Assembly: GCA_028287035.1 (NCBI GenBank)
Contig: JAQBQL010000226.1
Span: 1-64,000, forward strand
DNA from: Labilithrix sp.
GTDB lineage: Bacteria > Myxococcota > Polyangia > Polyangiales > Polyangiaceae
Reading direction: 5' to 3'
Length of the DNA: 64,000 nucleotides
This document shows, piece after piece, positions 27,918-36,424 of the stretch. Within the stretch, counting starts at the first letter, position 1; the number at the start of each line of letters is the position of its first letter. The notes beneath the pieces were generated by a model, which did not search any database, was not told the DNA's origin, and saw nothing but the letters and a program-made list of their open reading frames with translations. The position numbers and the translations under genes are program-made.

Positions 27918-29381
27918 TCAGAGGCCCGTCCAGGTGGCGTGGGTCCCGCTCGAGATCCGCATGGGCAGCTGCACGCGGGCGATCGGGCCGCGCGCGAGGT
28001 CCTGCGCGTCGAAGACGAGGCACTCCGAGCGGTCCCGGGCGACGTCGATGCTGAAGGTCACGACGTACCCGTCGTCCTCGGTCTTCGCGCCGTCACGCGG
28101 GGCGAACGGCGCCTCGCTCAGGAAGACGCCGGGCGGCGCGCTCCACGCCTGCTTCGCGCCGGTGAGCACGTCGGTCTTCACGAGCCCGGAGAAGAGGAAG
28201 AAGCCGGGCTCGCCGACGGCGGCGTAGACGTAGCGATGCTTCCTGCCGGCGTAGGCGGCGTTGATGGTGGGGAACTCCGAGACCTCGTCGTCCACGGTCG
28301 CTTCGCGCGTCTTGCCGGTGCGGAGATCGAAGCGCCAGACGTGGCGCCGTGTCTTCATCGCGTGCATGTCGAGGCTCTTCATGAAGAGCGTGATGGCGTT
28401 GTCCTCGGGCGTGCGTTCCGGGATCGGGACCGCCTGGTGGTACCCCTCGAGCACCACCTCGTCGCCGTCCTCGTAGGCGTTCGACAGATGCAGCACGTAC
28501 GTGGGATCGGCCGAGAACCACCGCACCTCGCCGGAGCCATCACGCGGCACGAGCCCGAACCTCGAGCCGAGCTCGGGCGCGTACCTCGCGCGGTACTGGT
28601 TCTTCGCGAGGCGCGCCTCGTCCCAGAACAGCGGGAAGTCGCACACGATCGCGAAGCGCTCGGTGAACGCCATGTCGTGCGGCAGGCGCGGGCCGGGGAG
28701 CGCGACCGGGATCGCGCGCGTGAGCATGCCGTGCGCGTCGGCGATGCCCACGTGACAGAAGGGCGCCTCCGCGGCGTAGTTGAAGAAGAGGAGCTCGCCG
28801 GTCGCGGGGTCCACCTTGGGATGCGCCGACATGGTCGCGCCCGCGGGGAAGCTCGGATGGTGGAGCGGCGCGATCCCGCGCGTCTCGAGGGTGACCGGGT
28901 CGGTCAGGTAAGGGTCACCGCACTGGTAGAAGGTCGTGATCGCGAGCCCGTTGTGCACGATGACGTCGGTGCTCGACGCGTCCTTCATGCGGGTGCGGGC
29001 GCCCCAGCCGTCGCGCGTCGAGAGGTCCGGTGACTCGATGATGCCCGCCCAGAGGGCCTTGCCCGCCTCGAGCTCGGCGAGCAGCCCGGCGGTCTTCACG
29101 AAGCGGTTGCGATAGCTCGCCCGACCGTCCTCGAAGCGGATGGCGTGGAGCATCGCGTCGCCGTCGAACGGGTGATAGCGCCCGCTGATCGCGTCGGAGA
29201 GCGGGTTCTCGGTGTTGCGCAGGTAGATCCCGGAGAGATCACCGGGGATCGTGCCCCCGGTGACGTCGAGCTCGTACGCGTCGACCTCGACGGTGTTCGG
29301 CGTCCACGCGCCCGTGCGGTACGGGTGGTAGTCGCCGGCCGGCAGCTTGCTCTCGTACGTGCGGACCGTCTCGACGCGCAT
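27918..29381 (-). CDS. carotenoid oxygenase (RPE65/CCD family)
   Basis: A 487-residue carotenoid cleavage dioxygenase-type enzyme. The four iron-ligand histidines of the seven-bladed propeller are visible: SAHPKVD (His 187), LPHDMAFT (His 235), VLHLSNAY (His 298) and GTHATW (His 481). The N-terminal NTVEVDAYELDVTGGTIPGDLSGIYLRN and the RYHPFDGDAMLHAI segments are family hallmarks. It cleaves a double bond in a carotenoid or related substrate with O2. Myxobacteria make carotenoids; no crt genes are in the window. The ATG at 29381 is chosen. Divergent from an ABC-type operon across 136 nt. Confidence 0.92.
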   Translation of the reverse strand: MRVETVRTYESKLPAGDYHPYRTGAWTPNTVEVDAYELDVTGGTIPGDLSGIYLRNTENPLSDAISGRYHPFDGDAMLHAIRFEDGRASYRNRFVKTAGLLAELEAGKALWAGIIESPDLSTRDGWGARTRMKDASSTDVIVHNGLAITTFYQCGDPYLTDPVTLETRGIAPLHHPSFPAGATMSAHPKVDPATGELLFFNYAAEAPFCHVGIADAHGMLTRAIPVALPGPRLPHDMAFTERFAIVCDFPLFWDEARLAKNQYRARYAPELGSRFGLVPRDGSGEVRWFSADPTYVLHLSNAYEDGDEVVLEGYHQAVPIPERTPEDNAITLFMKSLDMHAMKTRRHVWRFDLRTGKTREATVDDEVSEFPTINAAYAGRKHRYVYAAVGEPGFFLFSGLVKTDVLTGAKQAWSAPPGVFLSEAPFAPRDGAKTEDDGYVVTFSIDVARDRSECLVFDAQDLARGPIARVQLPMRISSGTHATWTGL

Positions 29382-29517
29382 CCCCCGCACACTAGCAGAG
29401 GCATCCTGGGCCTCCTCGCTGGCGGTCGCCTCCGACCTGTGGTCTTTTCGAGGGTGGATGAGCGCCGCCCCGCATGCGCGAGCTGTTGCTCGACGTTCGC
29501 CGACGAGCGGTGCCAGC

Positions 29518-30288
29518 ATGCCCGGGCTCGCGCTCGGCGTCTCCCTCGCGCGGCGCGGGTTCCTTCCGGTCGCGTCGATCGTGATCTGCGTGCTCACCGC
29601 GATCGGCACCGTGATCCTCGGCGTGGTGATGGCGGGGCGTGGTCCGGACGCGCCCGCGCACGACGTGCCCCTCGTCGCCTCCGGCGCGCTCGCCTGGGGC
29701 GGGGCGTTCCTGCTCGCGTTCTCGGTTGCCATCCATGCGCTGCGCAAGGATCGCGAGCTCGGCATCCGCGCCCTCTTCATGACGCGCACCACCTCGCTGC
29801 GCGGCTACCTGGTCGGACGCGTCGGAGGGCTCGCGGCGCTCGTCACCATGCTCGTCGGTGGCGGCACGCTGCTGACGGGGCTCGTCACCGCGGTCGCCTG
29901 GGCGGGCTCCGGTCACGTGCTCTCGGTGCTGCAGGCGACGTTCGCCGGCGTCGTCTACGCGGTCGCGTTCGGCGCCGTGGTGGCGCCCGTCGCATTCGCC
30001 GCGCTCGGCGCGCGCTCGAGGCTGGGGGGATACGTCTTTCTCCTCGCCGTCGTGACCGTGCCCGAGCTCCTCGTCGTGACGCTGGGGAGCACGCTGCCGG
30101 CGCCGATCGCCGACGTGCTCTCGATCCCCGCGGCGCTCTCGGCCCTGCGCGGGTCGCTCGCGCCCGGTCACGTGGAGCTCCTGCGCACCCTGAGAGCGCT
30201 GCTCGCGCTCGGCATCTTCGTGGGCCTCGCCAGCGCGCTGGTCGGGCGCGACGCACGCGCCGTCGACCATCCGGAGCCCGCGCCCTGA
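29518..30288 (+). CDS. ABC-2-like membrane permease subunit
   Basis: A 256-residue polytopic protein with about six membrane helices (for example VASIVICVLTAIGTVILGVVM, ALAWGGAFLLAFSVAIHAL and LGGYVFLLAVVTVPELLVV). The cytoplasmic RKDRELGIRALFMTRTTSLRGYLVGR segment resembles the coupling region of ABC-2 permeases. It is first in a three-gene operon: its stop overlaps the next start by one base (TGATG). A longer start at 29458 is possible, but 29518 puts the first helix near the N-terminus as expected. Confidence 0.7.
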   Translation: MPGLALGVSLARRGFLPVASIVICVLTAIGTVILGVVMAGRGPDAPAHDVPLVASGALAWGGAFLLAFSVAIHALRKDRELGIRALFMTRTTSLRGYLVGRVGGLAALVTMLVGGGTLLTGLVTAVAWAGSGHVLSVLQATFAGVVYAVAFGAVVAPVAFAALGARSRLGGYVFLLAVVTVPELLVVTLGSTLPAPIADVLSIPAALSALRGSLAPGHVELLRTLRALLALGIFVGLASALVGRDARAVDHPEPAP

Positions 30289-31382
30289 TGGCCGCCGCAG
30301 TCAGCGAGCTCGCGAGCGGCGTCCTCACGCTTGCCCAGGCGAGCGCCCGGACGCGCCGCTCGTGGTTCAAGACGCCGCTGCAGATCAAGGGCGTCACCCT
30401 GACGTGGGATCACGGCGTGCTCGCGGTCCTCGGGACGCCCGCGGACGGGACGACCGTGCTTCTCGATCTCCTCGCCGGCGTGCTGCCCGCCCGGAGCGGT
30501 CATGCCCACGTGCTGGGTCAGGCGCCGGCCCGCGTGCGCCCGCAGATCGCGTACGTGCCGCGTGCGCCCACGCTGCCCGAGGCCCTCCGCGTCGACGAGC
30601 TGTGCGCGCTCGCCGGGGAGCTGCGCGGCGAGCCCCGCCAGCCGGCGACGTCGCGGCTCGCGGTGCTCGGTCTCGAGGGGCTCGCCGACCGCCGCGTACG
30701 GCTCCTCACCGAGACCGAGATGCGGGGCGTCGCGCTCGCCGTCGCCCTCACGTCGAAGGCGCCGGTGCTCCTCGTGGACGAACCGCTCGCCGGGCTCGAG
30801 CCCTCGGCGCCGGCGCGGGTCATCGAGGCGCTGCGCAAGCGTGCCGCCGAGGGGGCCTCGGTGGTCGTCACGACGTCGTCGGTGCGCGACGCGACCCGCC
30901 TTGCCGATCAGCTCGGCGTGCTGACGCAGGGATTCTACACGCATCTGCCGGCATCGCTGGCGCATGCGGGTCCCGGCGGCGCGCGGCTCCGCGTCGTGGT
31001 CGCGGCCAGCACGGACGAGGCCGAGCGGTTCGTCGCTGCGCTCGCCGGCGATCCCGCGGCGGCGACGGTCGACCGTGAGACCTACGACGGCGCTGGCGCG
31101 CTCGCGGTGGTGGTCGCGGGACCGGACCTCCTCGCGCTCGCGAAGCTCGTCGGGCGAGCCGCGGCGTCGACGCACGCGTCCGTGCTCGCCATCGAGTCGG
31201 CGGTCCTGCCGCTCGCCGCCATCCGTGGCCTGCTGGCCGGCCCCGAGCCTGGCGTGCTGCCCGACGTTCGCATGGCGCCCGCAGCCTCGCCCGTCGCCGC
31301 GCCCGCAGCCTCGCCCGTCGCCGAGTCCGCGCCCGCGGAGCCGGAGACCGCCGGGCCCGCCGACGAGGAGAAGCCCTCGTGA
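30288..31382 (+). CDS. ABC transporter ATPase-like protein with degenerate Walker A
   Basis: A 364-residue protein laid out as an ABC ATPase: ITLTWDHG-like start, P-loop region, Q-loop region (RPQIAYVPRAPTLPEAL), signature region, Walker B and an H-loop region. Walker B LLVDEP (161-166) is intact. However, the P-loop reads GTPADGTT (49-56), with Thr in place of the essential Lys, and the signature LSGGQ is replaced by LTETEMRG (140-147). The C-terminal third contains a second alpha/beta region and a Pro/Ala tail with a duplicated APAASPVA. It is translationally coupled to membrane proteins on both sides (TGATG, GTGA). ATP binding and hydrolysis are doubtful. Confidence 0.75.
   Translation: MAAAVSELASGVLTLAQASARTRRSWFKTPLQIKGVTLTWDHGVLAVLGTPADGTTVLLDLLAGVLPARSGHAHVLGQAPARVRPQIAYVPRAPTLPEALRVDELCALAGELRGEPRQPATSRLAVLGLEGLADRRVRLLTETEMRGVALAVALTSKAPVLLVDEPLAGLEPSAPARVIEALRKRAAEGASVVVTTSSVRDATRLADQLGVLTQGFYTHLPASLAHAGPGGARLRVVVAASTDEAERFVAALAGDPAAATVDRETYDGAGALAVVVAGPDLLALAKLVGRAAASTHASVLAIESAVLPLAAIRGLLAGPEPGVLPDVRMAPAASPVAAPAASPVAESAPAEPETAGPADEEKPS
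31275..31322 (+). repeat. 24-bp perfect tandem duplication
   Basis: Two identical 24-nt units in frame within the tail of the ABC-like ATPase, each encoding APAASPVA. Recent slippage in a low-complexity linker is the likely cause. Confidence 0.8.
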
Positions 31383-32053
31383 CGCCCGAAGCTCGCGTCC
31401 CCGCGCTCCGTCTCGTCCGCTCCCCGCGCGCGTGGCTGCAGGTGGCGGCGTGGGCCGTCCTCGGGCTCATGTCCGCCCTCTTTGCCCGCGGCTCCGGCAG
31501 CGGCGCCGATCACGTGATGCGCGGGCCGTTCGCGGTCGTCGTGTTGCCGCTCGTCGCCTACGCGATCGTGGCCGGCACGGTCGGCGTCAACGGCCTGCGG
31601 GTCGCGATCCGCGGCGTCGTCTCGCTCGGCGCGGAGCCCCGGCGCGCCGCGCTCTCCGCGGTGGGCGTCGCGGTGGTCGCCGGAGCGGCCGCGGGCGCCC
31701 TCCTCGGCCCGTTCACCTGCGCGGCGGCCCACGTCGCGCAGGATCCTCCGCTTGGCGCCGATGCGTTCGCCTCGCTGTGGATCGGCGCCCTCGGCGGCGC
31801 AGCGTACGCGGCGTACTTCTGCGCCGGCTGCGCGATCGGGCGCGGGCGGATGCGCTGGTTCTTCCTCGTCTTCGACTACGTCGCAGGCGCGAGCGGCGGC
31901 GTCCTCGCATGGGTCACGCCCCGCGCCCACGTCCAGGCGCTCCTCGGAGGCGAGCGGCTCGGCGACCTCTCCCCGCGCGTCGACTCGGTGGCGCTCCTCG
32001 TGCTCCTCGCGCTCTACGTCGCGCTGGCCGCGCGGCTCGCGCGCCGCGTCTGA
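31379..32053 (+). CDS. membrane protein, second subunit of the ABC-like operon
   Basis: A 224-residue protein with about six hydrophobic helices (LQVAAWAVLGLMSALFA, GPFAVVVLPLVAYAIVAG, AALSAVGVAVVAGAAAGALLG and others). It is probably the partner permease of the first gene in the operon. The GTG start at 31379 overlaps the ATPase stop as GTGA. No family motif beyond general ABC-2-like organisation. The LGAEPRRAALSAVG cytoplasmic segment could be the ATPase contact. Confidence 0.7.
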   Translation: MTPEARVPALRLVRSPRAWLQVAAWAVLGLMSALFARGSGSGADHVMRGPFAVVVLPLVAYAIVAGTVGVNGLRVAIRGVVSLGAEPRRAALSAVGVAVVAGAAAGALLGPFTCAAAHVAQDPPLGADAFASLWIGALGGAAYAAYFCAGCAIGRGRMRWFFLVFDYVAGASGGVLAWVTPRAHVQALLGGERLGDLSPRVDSVALLVLLALYVALAARLARRV

Positions 32054-32062
32054 GAGGCAGCG

Positions 32063-32494
32063 ATGCGGCGGGCTTCGCTCCTCGCCGGCGCCGCTGCGCT
32101 CGTCTTCGCGAGCGCCTCGTCCACGGCCGCCGCGGAGGATGCCGACCCGTGGCTCGGCAGGGACAAGGCGCTGCATTTCTCGGTCGCGGGGGCGCTCGCC
32201 GCGTCCGGGTACGTGGTGGGCGGGGCGGTCTTCGACGCCCGGGGCCATGCGCTGCTGACCGGCGGAGCGCTGGCTGCCGCCGCGGGCATCGCCAAGGAGA
32301 CGCTCGATCTCGCCGGCTACGGCGACCCGTCGTGGAAGGACCTCGCGTGGGACGGCATCGGCGGGGTTTGCGGGCTGGCGGTCGCGTGGAGCGTCGACCT
32401 GCTCGTCCGCGGCGTCTCGGCGCGCCACCCGCTCCTGGTCGTCCCGTACGCGAGCTCCCGGGACGCGGGCTTCCGCGTGCAGCTCGTGTTCTGA
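32063..32494 (+). CDS. YfiM/DUF2279-like exported protein
   Basis: A 143-residue protein with a signal peptide (MRRASLLAGAAALVFASASSTAAA). The body reads DKALHFSVAGALAASGYVVG, then AGIAKETLDLAGYGDPSWKDLAWDGIGGVCGLAVAW. The DKxLHF, KExxD and KDLxxDxxG pattern is that of the YfiM/DUF2279 family, thought to be envelope-associated. It follows the ABC-like operon by 9 nt on the same strand and may be cotranscribed. Molecular function unknown. Confidence 0.75.
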   Translation: MRRASLLAGAAALVFASASSTAAAEDADPWLGRDKALHFSVAGALAASGYVVGGAVFDARGHALLTGGALAAAAGIAKETLDLAGYGDPSWKDLAWDGIGGVCGLAVAWSVDLLVRGVSARHPLLVVPYASSRDAGFRVQLVF

Positions 32495-32507
32495 GGCCGC
32501 CCCGCCG

Positions 32508-32999
32508 TCACGAGGCCTCGCCGGTGAGCGGCTGTCCGGCGAGGATCGCGTCGACCCCTCGGCGAGCCACTCCTGCACCTCGGCGCAGGCACTGGCGCGT
32601 GCCCGACCGACGGCGAGCGCCAGCGCTGCAGCGACGTCGCCGCGCTCACGTACGAGCGAGGCGATTGCGAGGACGTAGACGACTACCGCGTCGGTGCCAC
32701 GCCGGGTTCGGGTGCGAGAGCCGCGCTTCGGCGAGGGTCGCGGCGACGAGCACGTCGTCGGTCCGCGCGGCGCCCCGGACGCCGAGCGGCGTCGCGCGCA
32801 CGAGGCTCCCGTTCGCCTTCGCAGGCACCCGCGCGGCCGCGTACTCGGTGATGACGACGTCGACCGTCGCGCCGATGTCGAACGGGTCCGAGGCGACCCA
32901 CGCCGCGTATGTCGCGGCCGCGCTTGCCGGCTTCTTGCCCGCCGCGGCGAGCGTCCGGACGAGGCACAGCGCGCCGCGCGCCGCGTCACTCCTGCTCAT
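32508..32999 (-). pseudogene. ADP-ribosylglycohydrolase remnant with two frameshifts
   Basis: From ATG 32999 one frame reads MSRSDAARGALCLVRTLA, TYAAWVASDPFDIGATVDVV, NGSLVRATPLGV and TLAEARLSHPNP, matching the middle of ADP-ribosylglycohydrolases (YxxWxxSxPfDiG, NGSLMRxaPLG, AxLTHxxP). At about 32697-32701 the match moves to another frame (GTDAVVVYVLAIASLVRERGD). At the four-C run 32555-32558 it moves again, ending GVDAILAGQPLTGEAS and a stop at 32508. The N-terminal metal-binding DDT region and the C-terminal GGDTDT half are both missing. Thus even with the indels corrected this is only an internal fragment. Confidence 0.7.
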
Positions 33000-33129
33000 C
33001 GTCCACCTTCGTAATAGAGTATATTGTACTCCACTCGATACGCAAGTCCCGCCCGGACGCGAACCGCGGTACAGTCCTCGCCTGCCGGAGGCCGGTCTGA
33101 CGCGCTCCTCACGTCCATCGAAAGCACGC

Positions 33130-34758
33130 GTGGCCCGCGTCGGCCTCGGCGGAGCATGCGTCTTCTCGCTGGCCGTTCTGTGCGCGGGCACGGCGCGCGC
33201 GGGCGGCTTCGACATCCCGGACAACGGCGCGCAGGCGCTCGGCCGGGGCGCGGCGTTCGTCGCGAAGGCGGACGACCCGACCGCCATCTACTGGAACCCT
33301 GCGGGCCTCGCCCGTCAGCGCGGCACCACGCTCTACGGCGGCGCCAACCTGTACCTCCACGCGTACGAGCTCCAGCGCTCGGGCGTCTTCCCCGACGACG
33401 CGACGAGCACCGCGACGCCCTGGGGTGACCAGGGATACCCGGTGGTCCACAACGCAGGCGGCCCGTACGTCTCGCCCTTCCTCGCGGCGACGACCGACTT
33501 CGGCACGTTCGATCGCCTCACGTTCGCCCTCGGCGTGTTCACGCCGCCCAACGTCGGGAACCGGACGTTCCCGGTCGCGACCGGGGGCGCGCCCGCGGCG
33601 TCGCGGTACGACTTCGTCCAGTCGCAGTCGACGACGTACATGCCGACGGGGGCGCTCGGCGTGCGCGTCACCCCCTGGCTCGACCTGGGCGTATCCGGGC
33701 ATCTCGTGCTCGCGAAGCTCGAACAGACCTCGGTGTCGTACGTCGACCAGGGCCCGGACGTGTGCCCGAACGTCGAGTACCAGCCGTGCGACTCGCGTAC
33801 GACGCTCTCCGCGACCGCCGCCTCCTTCGGCGCGACGTTCGGCGTGCTCGCGCGGCCGGCGCCGAGCATCGGTCTCGGCCTCTCGGTGCGGACCCCGATC
33901 AACCTGGCCGGGAAGGGGACCTTCACGCCGACCGCGCCGCGTGCCGGCGAGGCCGAGCTCCACGCCGGCAACGCGACGTACGACACGAAGCTCCCGCTGC
34001 TCGTGAAGGCGGGCGTCCGTTACGTGTCGCTCGATCACGACTTCGAGGTCTACGACCTCGAGCTCGACGGCACGTTCGAGGGCTGGGGCGCGGCCCAGGG
34101 GGAGGGGCCACGCATCCGCGTCCCGAAGCTGGGGAGCGTCGAGAACATCGACACGCTGATCGTCCACGGGTACTCGAACACCTTCGGCGTCCGCGCGGGC
34201 GGCGCCTACAACTTCGACCTCGGCGCGGGCGTCTTCACGCTGCGCGCCGGCGGGTACTTCGACTCCGCGGCCACCGACTTCGCGTACACGCGCATCGACG
34301 TGGACACGCTCTCCAAGATCGCGGGCGCCTTCGGCCTCGGCTACCGGCGCGGGGCGTTCGCGGTCGACGTCGGCTACGCGGCGGTCGCGTCGATCCCGCG
34401 CGTCGTCGGCACCGACCAGGGGGACGTGCGGCCCGTCGACCTGACGCGCGGGGGTAAGCCGCAGGACAGCACGGGCAAGCTCCTGCCGGCCGTGAACGAG
34501 GGCGCGTACCGCGGCTTCACGAACATCCTGTCCCTCGGCGTCACCGTCACGTTCGACGAGCTGTTCGGCAAGCTCCGGCCGATCCGGTACGGCAACCCGT
34601 ACGAGCGGGGGTTCGTGCCCGAGGGGCAGGCGCCGCCCGAGGAGAAGAAGCCGGAGGCGAAGAAGCCGGCGGAGGAGCAGCGGCTCGCCGACCCGCCGAG
34701 CGCTCCGGCGCCGGCGGTCGAGAAGCGTCACGAGTGGTGGGAGGATCCCGCGGACTGA
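33130..34758 (+). CDS. FadL/OmpP1/TodX-family outer-membrane transporter
   Basis: A 542-residue outer-membrane beta-barrel. The GTG start at 33130 gives the signal peptide VARVGLGGACVFSLAVLCAGTARA. The mature N-terminus GGFDIPDNGAQALGRGAAFVAKADDPTAIYWNPAGLA is the FadL family hallmark (NPAxL hatch). Alternating strands run to TNILSLGVTVTFDELFGKLRPIRYG. A Lys/Glu/Pro-rich periplasmic-type tail follows (PPEEKKPEAKKPAEEQ). Such proteins import long-chain fatty acids or hydrophobic compounds. The upstream A/T-rich patch (33003-33046) probably contains its promoter. It stands alone. Confidence 0.88.
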   Translation: MARVGLGGACVFSLAVLCAGTARAGGFDIPDNGAQALGRGAAFVAKADDPTAIYWNPAGLARQRGTTLYGGANLYLHAYELQRSGVFPDDATSTATPWGDQGYPVVHNAGGPYVSPFLAATTDFGTFDRLTFALGVFTPPNVGNRTFPVATGGAPAASRYDFVQSQSTTYMPTGALGVRVTPWLDLGVSGHLVLAKLEQTSVSYVDQGPDVCPNVEYQPCDSRTTLSATAASFGATFGVLARPAPSIGLGLSVRTPINLAGKGTFTPTAPRAGEAELHAGNATYDTKLPLLVKAGVRYVSLDHDFEVYDLELDGTFEGWGAAQGEGPRIRVPKLGSVENIDTLIVHGYSNTFGVRAGGAYNFDLGAGVFTLRAGGYFDSAATDFAYTRIDVDTLSKIAGAFGLGYRRGAFAVDVGYAAVASIPRVVGTDQGDVRPVDLTRGGKPQDSTGKLLPAVNEGAYRGFTNILSLGVTVTFDELFGKLRPIRYGNPYERGFVPEGQAPPEEKKPEAKKPAEEQRLADPPSAPAPAVEKRHEWWEDPAD

Positions 34759-35044
34759 GGCGCCGAGGCTCACCAACGCTTGCGCGGCGGCCCCTGCAGC
34801 GGTAGATGCGCGTCGCCCGGAGGGGGTGGGGATGGCGGCGTTCCGCCGCTGTCCTCCTCTTCTAGCCCGAGCGGACATGGACCGTGCGCGACTGCTTCGT
34901 CAGTAACTTGACGAGCGGAAGCGGTCGGAAAGAGCTCGCGAAACTTCGTAGCGATCTCGGTGACTTGGTGTTTCGGAAACCGGAGCATGGACCTTGCAAG
35001 GTGCCGCGCTCGATCCCGTCTCTCGCAGTTGGTGGAGCTCCCGA
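34759..35044 (+). other. 286-nt intergenic region between two outer-membrane protein genes
   Basis: It contains a GC-rich hairpin GGCGG-CGTT-CCGCC around 34831-34845, followed by a pyrimidine-rich stretch (TGTCCTCCTCTTC), which may terminate the FadL-like gene. The ribosome-binding site GGAG of the next gene is about 8 nt before 35045. No coding potential or strong promoter elements recognised between them. Confidence 0.35.
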
Positions 35045-36295
35045 ATGAAGCGTTCCTCGTGTCTCGCGGCGTTGGTGGTGGTGACCGGCCTGACGACGGC
35101 CTCCGTGGCGTCGGCCGATCCGGCGCAGAAGGCGCCGAAGGCGGTGCAGCCGTCCGACACGCAGTCCGGCGGCGGCGCGAGCCCGACCGCGGCGCCGTCG
35201 AGCCCGACGTCGACGGACGGGAGCCCGACCACCGAGGCGCCCTCGGGCGCGGTCGTCATCGGTAGCGCGAGCCCCGGCTCGGACACGCCGAACGCCTCTG
35301 CCTCGGAGCCGGCCAAGGCGAACGCGCCGCGTCGCTGGGCGGGCACGCAGATCTTCGCGCAGAGCAGCATGACGACGGCCACGGTCTTCCGCGGCCAGAC
35401 GCAGTACGACAACCCGACCGTCGACGCCGCGGCCTACATCACGCCGCGTTTCGCGATCAACGATGCGTGGCAGCTCCGCGGCCGCGTCATCTTCAACTAC
35501 GAGTTCACGAACAACGACGACACCGTCACGAAGCACGAGCCGCGCTTCAGCGACACGACCGTCTCGCTGTTCTATCGCAAGCTCCCGGTGCTCCCCGGCG
35601 GCATCAAGCCGATGGTCTCGCTGAACGTGGCCGCCCCGACGTCGCCCGAGTCGCGCGCACGGACCCTCCTCTTCAACCCGGGTCTCGGCGTGCAGCTCTC
35701 GAAGTCTATCGAGCACATCCCCGGCGACGGCGAGCTCGACTTCCTCGTGAGCTCCGCGTACGCGCACCCCGTCTACCGCAACACGACCCCCGAGATCCGT
35801 GGCGAGGCCCCGTACGCGTTCCACTGCGCCGGCACCACGTGCGGCGATCAGCTGAGCGGCACGTTCAATCCCTCCGACACGCTGAGCTACGCGCTCCTCG
35901 TCTCCGCGACCTGGGGCAAGTGGAGCCCGGCCCTCTACTACCTCGGCGCGAGCCAGTGGGCGTACCAGGGCAAGGAGATCCAGGTGAACGGCAGCCCGGT
36001 GAAGAGCCCCGAGGGCTTCGCTCCGCAGAACGTCCGTCAGACGTCCTACTTCAGCGCGTGGCTCGACTACGAGGCGAACACCTGGCTGACCGCCGAGGTC
36101 GGCTACTGGCTGTCCCGCTCCATCCTCTCGGCGGACTCGACGGTCGGAAATCCGTTCTTCGACCGCTACCAGGACATGCGCGTCTACATCGGCGCGAACT
36201 TCAACATCGACAACATCCTGAAGCAGCTCGAGGGCGGCCCCACGGAGGCCGGCATCGTGCGCGCGCAGAACAAGAAGCCGGTCTTCACGTTCTGA
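35045..36295 (+). CDS. outer-membrane beta-barrel protein
   Basis: A 416-residue protein: signal peptide MKRSSCLAALVVVTGLTTASVASA, a Ser/Pro/Thr/Ala linker (about 25-95), then a barrel of aromatic-edged amphipathic strands. Examples are IFAQSSMTTATVFRGQTQYD, WQLRGRVIFNYEFTNND, TSYFSAWLDYEANTWLTAEVGYWL and DMRVYIGANFNID; it ends in Phe after KKPVFTF. The pattern recalls transporter-type channels in Gram-negative outer membranes, but no named family is recognised. GGAG lies 8 nt before the ATG at 35045, which is chosen over an upstream ATG lacking a signal. Confidence 0.75.
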   Translation: MKRSSCLAALVVVTGLTTASVASADPAQKAPKAVQPSDTQSGGGASPTAAPSSPTSTDGSPTTEAPSGAVVIGSASPGSDTPNASASEPAKANAPRRWAGTQIFAQSSMTTATVFRGQTQYDNPTVDAAAYITPRFAINDAWQLRGRVIFNYEFTNNDDTVTKHEPRFSDTTVSLFYRKLPVLPGGIKPMVSLNVAAPTSPESRARTLLFNPGLGVQLSKSIEHIPGDGELDFLVSSAYAHPVYRNTTPEIRGEAPYAFHCAGTTCGDQLSGTFNPSDTLSYALLVSATWGKWSPALYYLGASQWAYQGKEIQVNGSPVKSPEGFAPQNVRQTSYFSAWLDYEANTWLTAEVGYWLSRSILSADSTVGNPFFDRYQDMRVYIGANFNIDNILKQLEGGPTEAGIVRAQNKKPVFTF

Positions 36296-36300
36296 CTTGT

Positions 36301-36422
36301 GGGGGACGAAGTCCCCCCTCGTTCGCTCCGCTCACGAGCCTCCCCCCTTTCACCTCGCCTCCGGCGGGTGCTCGCGTGCCAGGCACGCGAGGGGAGAGGC
36401 GGCGCGGGCGTTCGGCCTCTCC
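36301..36422. terminator. three hairpins between convergent genes
   Basis: GGGGGA-CGAAG-TCCCCC (36301-36317), CTCGCGTG-CCAGG-CACGCGAG (36371-36391) and GGAGAGGC-14 nt-GCCTCTCC (36393-36422) fill the gap between two convergent genes. None has a T run on either strand, so they may act as RNA stems or Rho-assisted bidirectional terminators. Confidence 0.5.
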
Positions 36423-36424
36423 GA

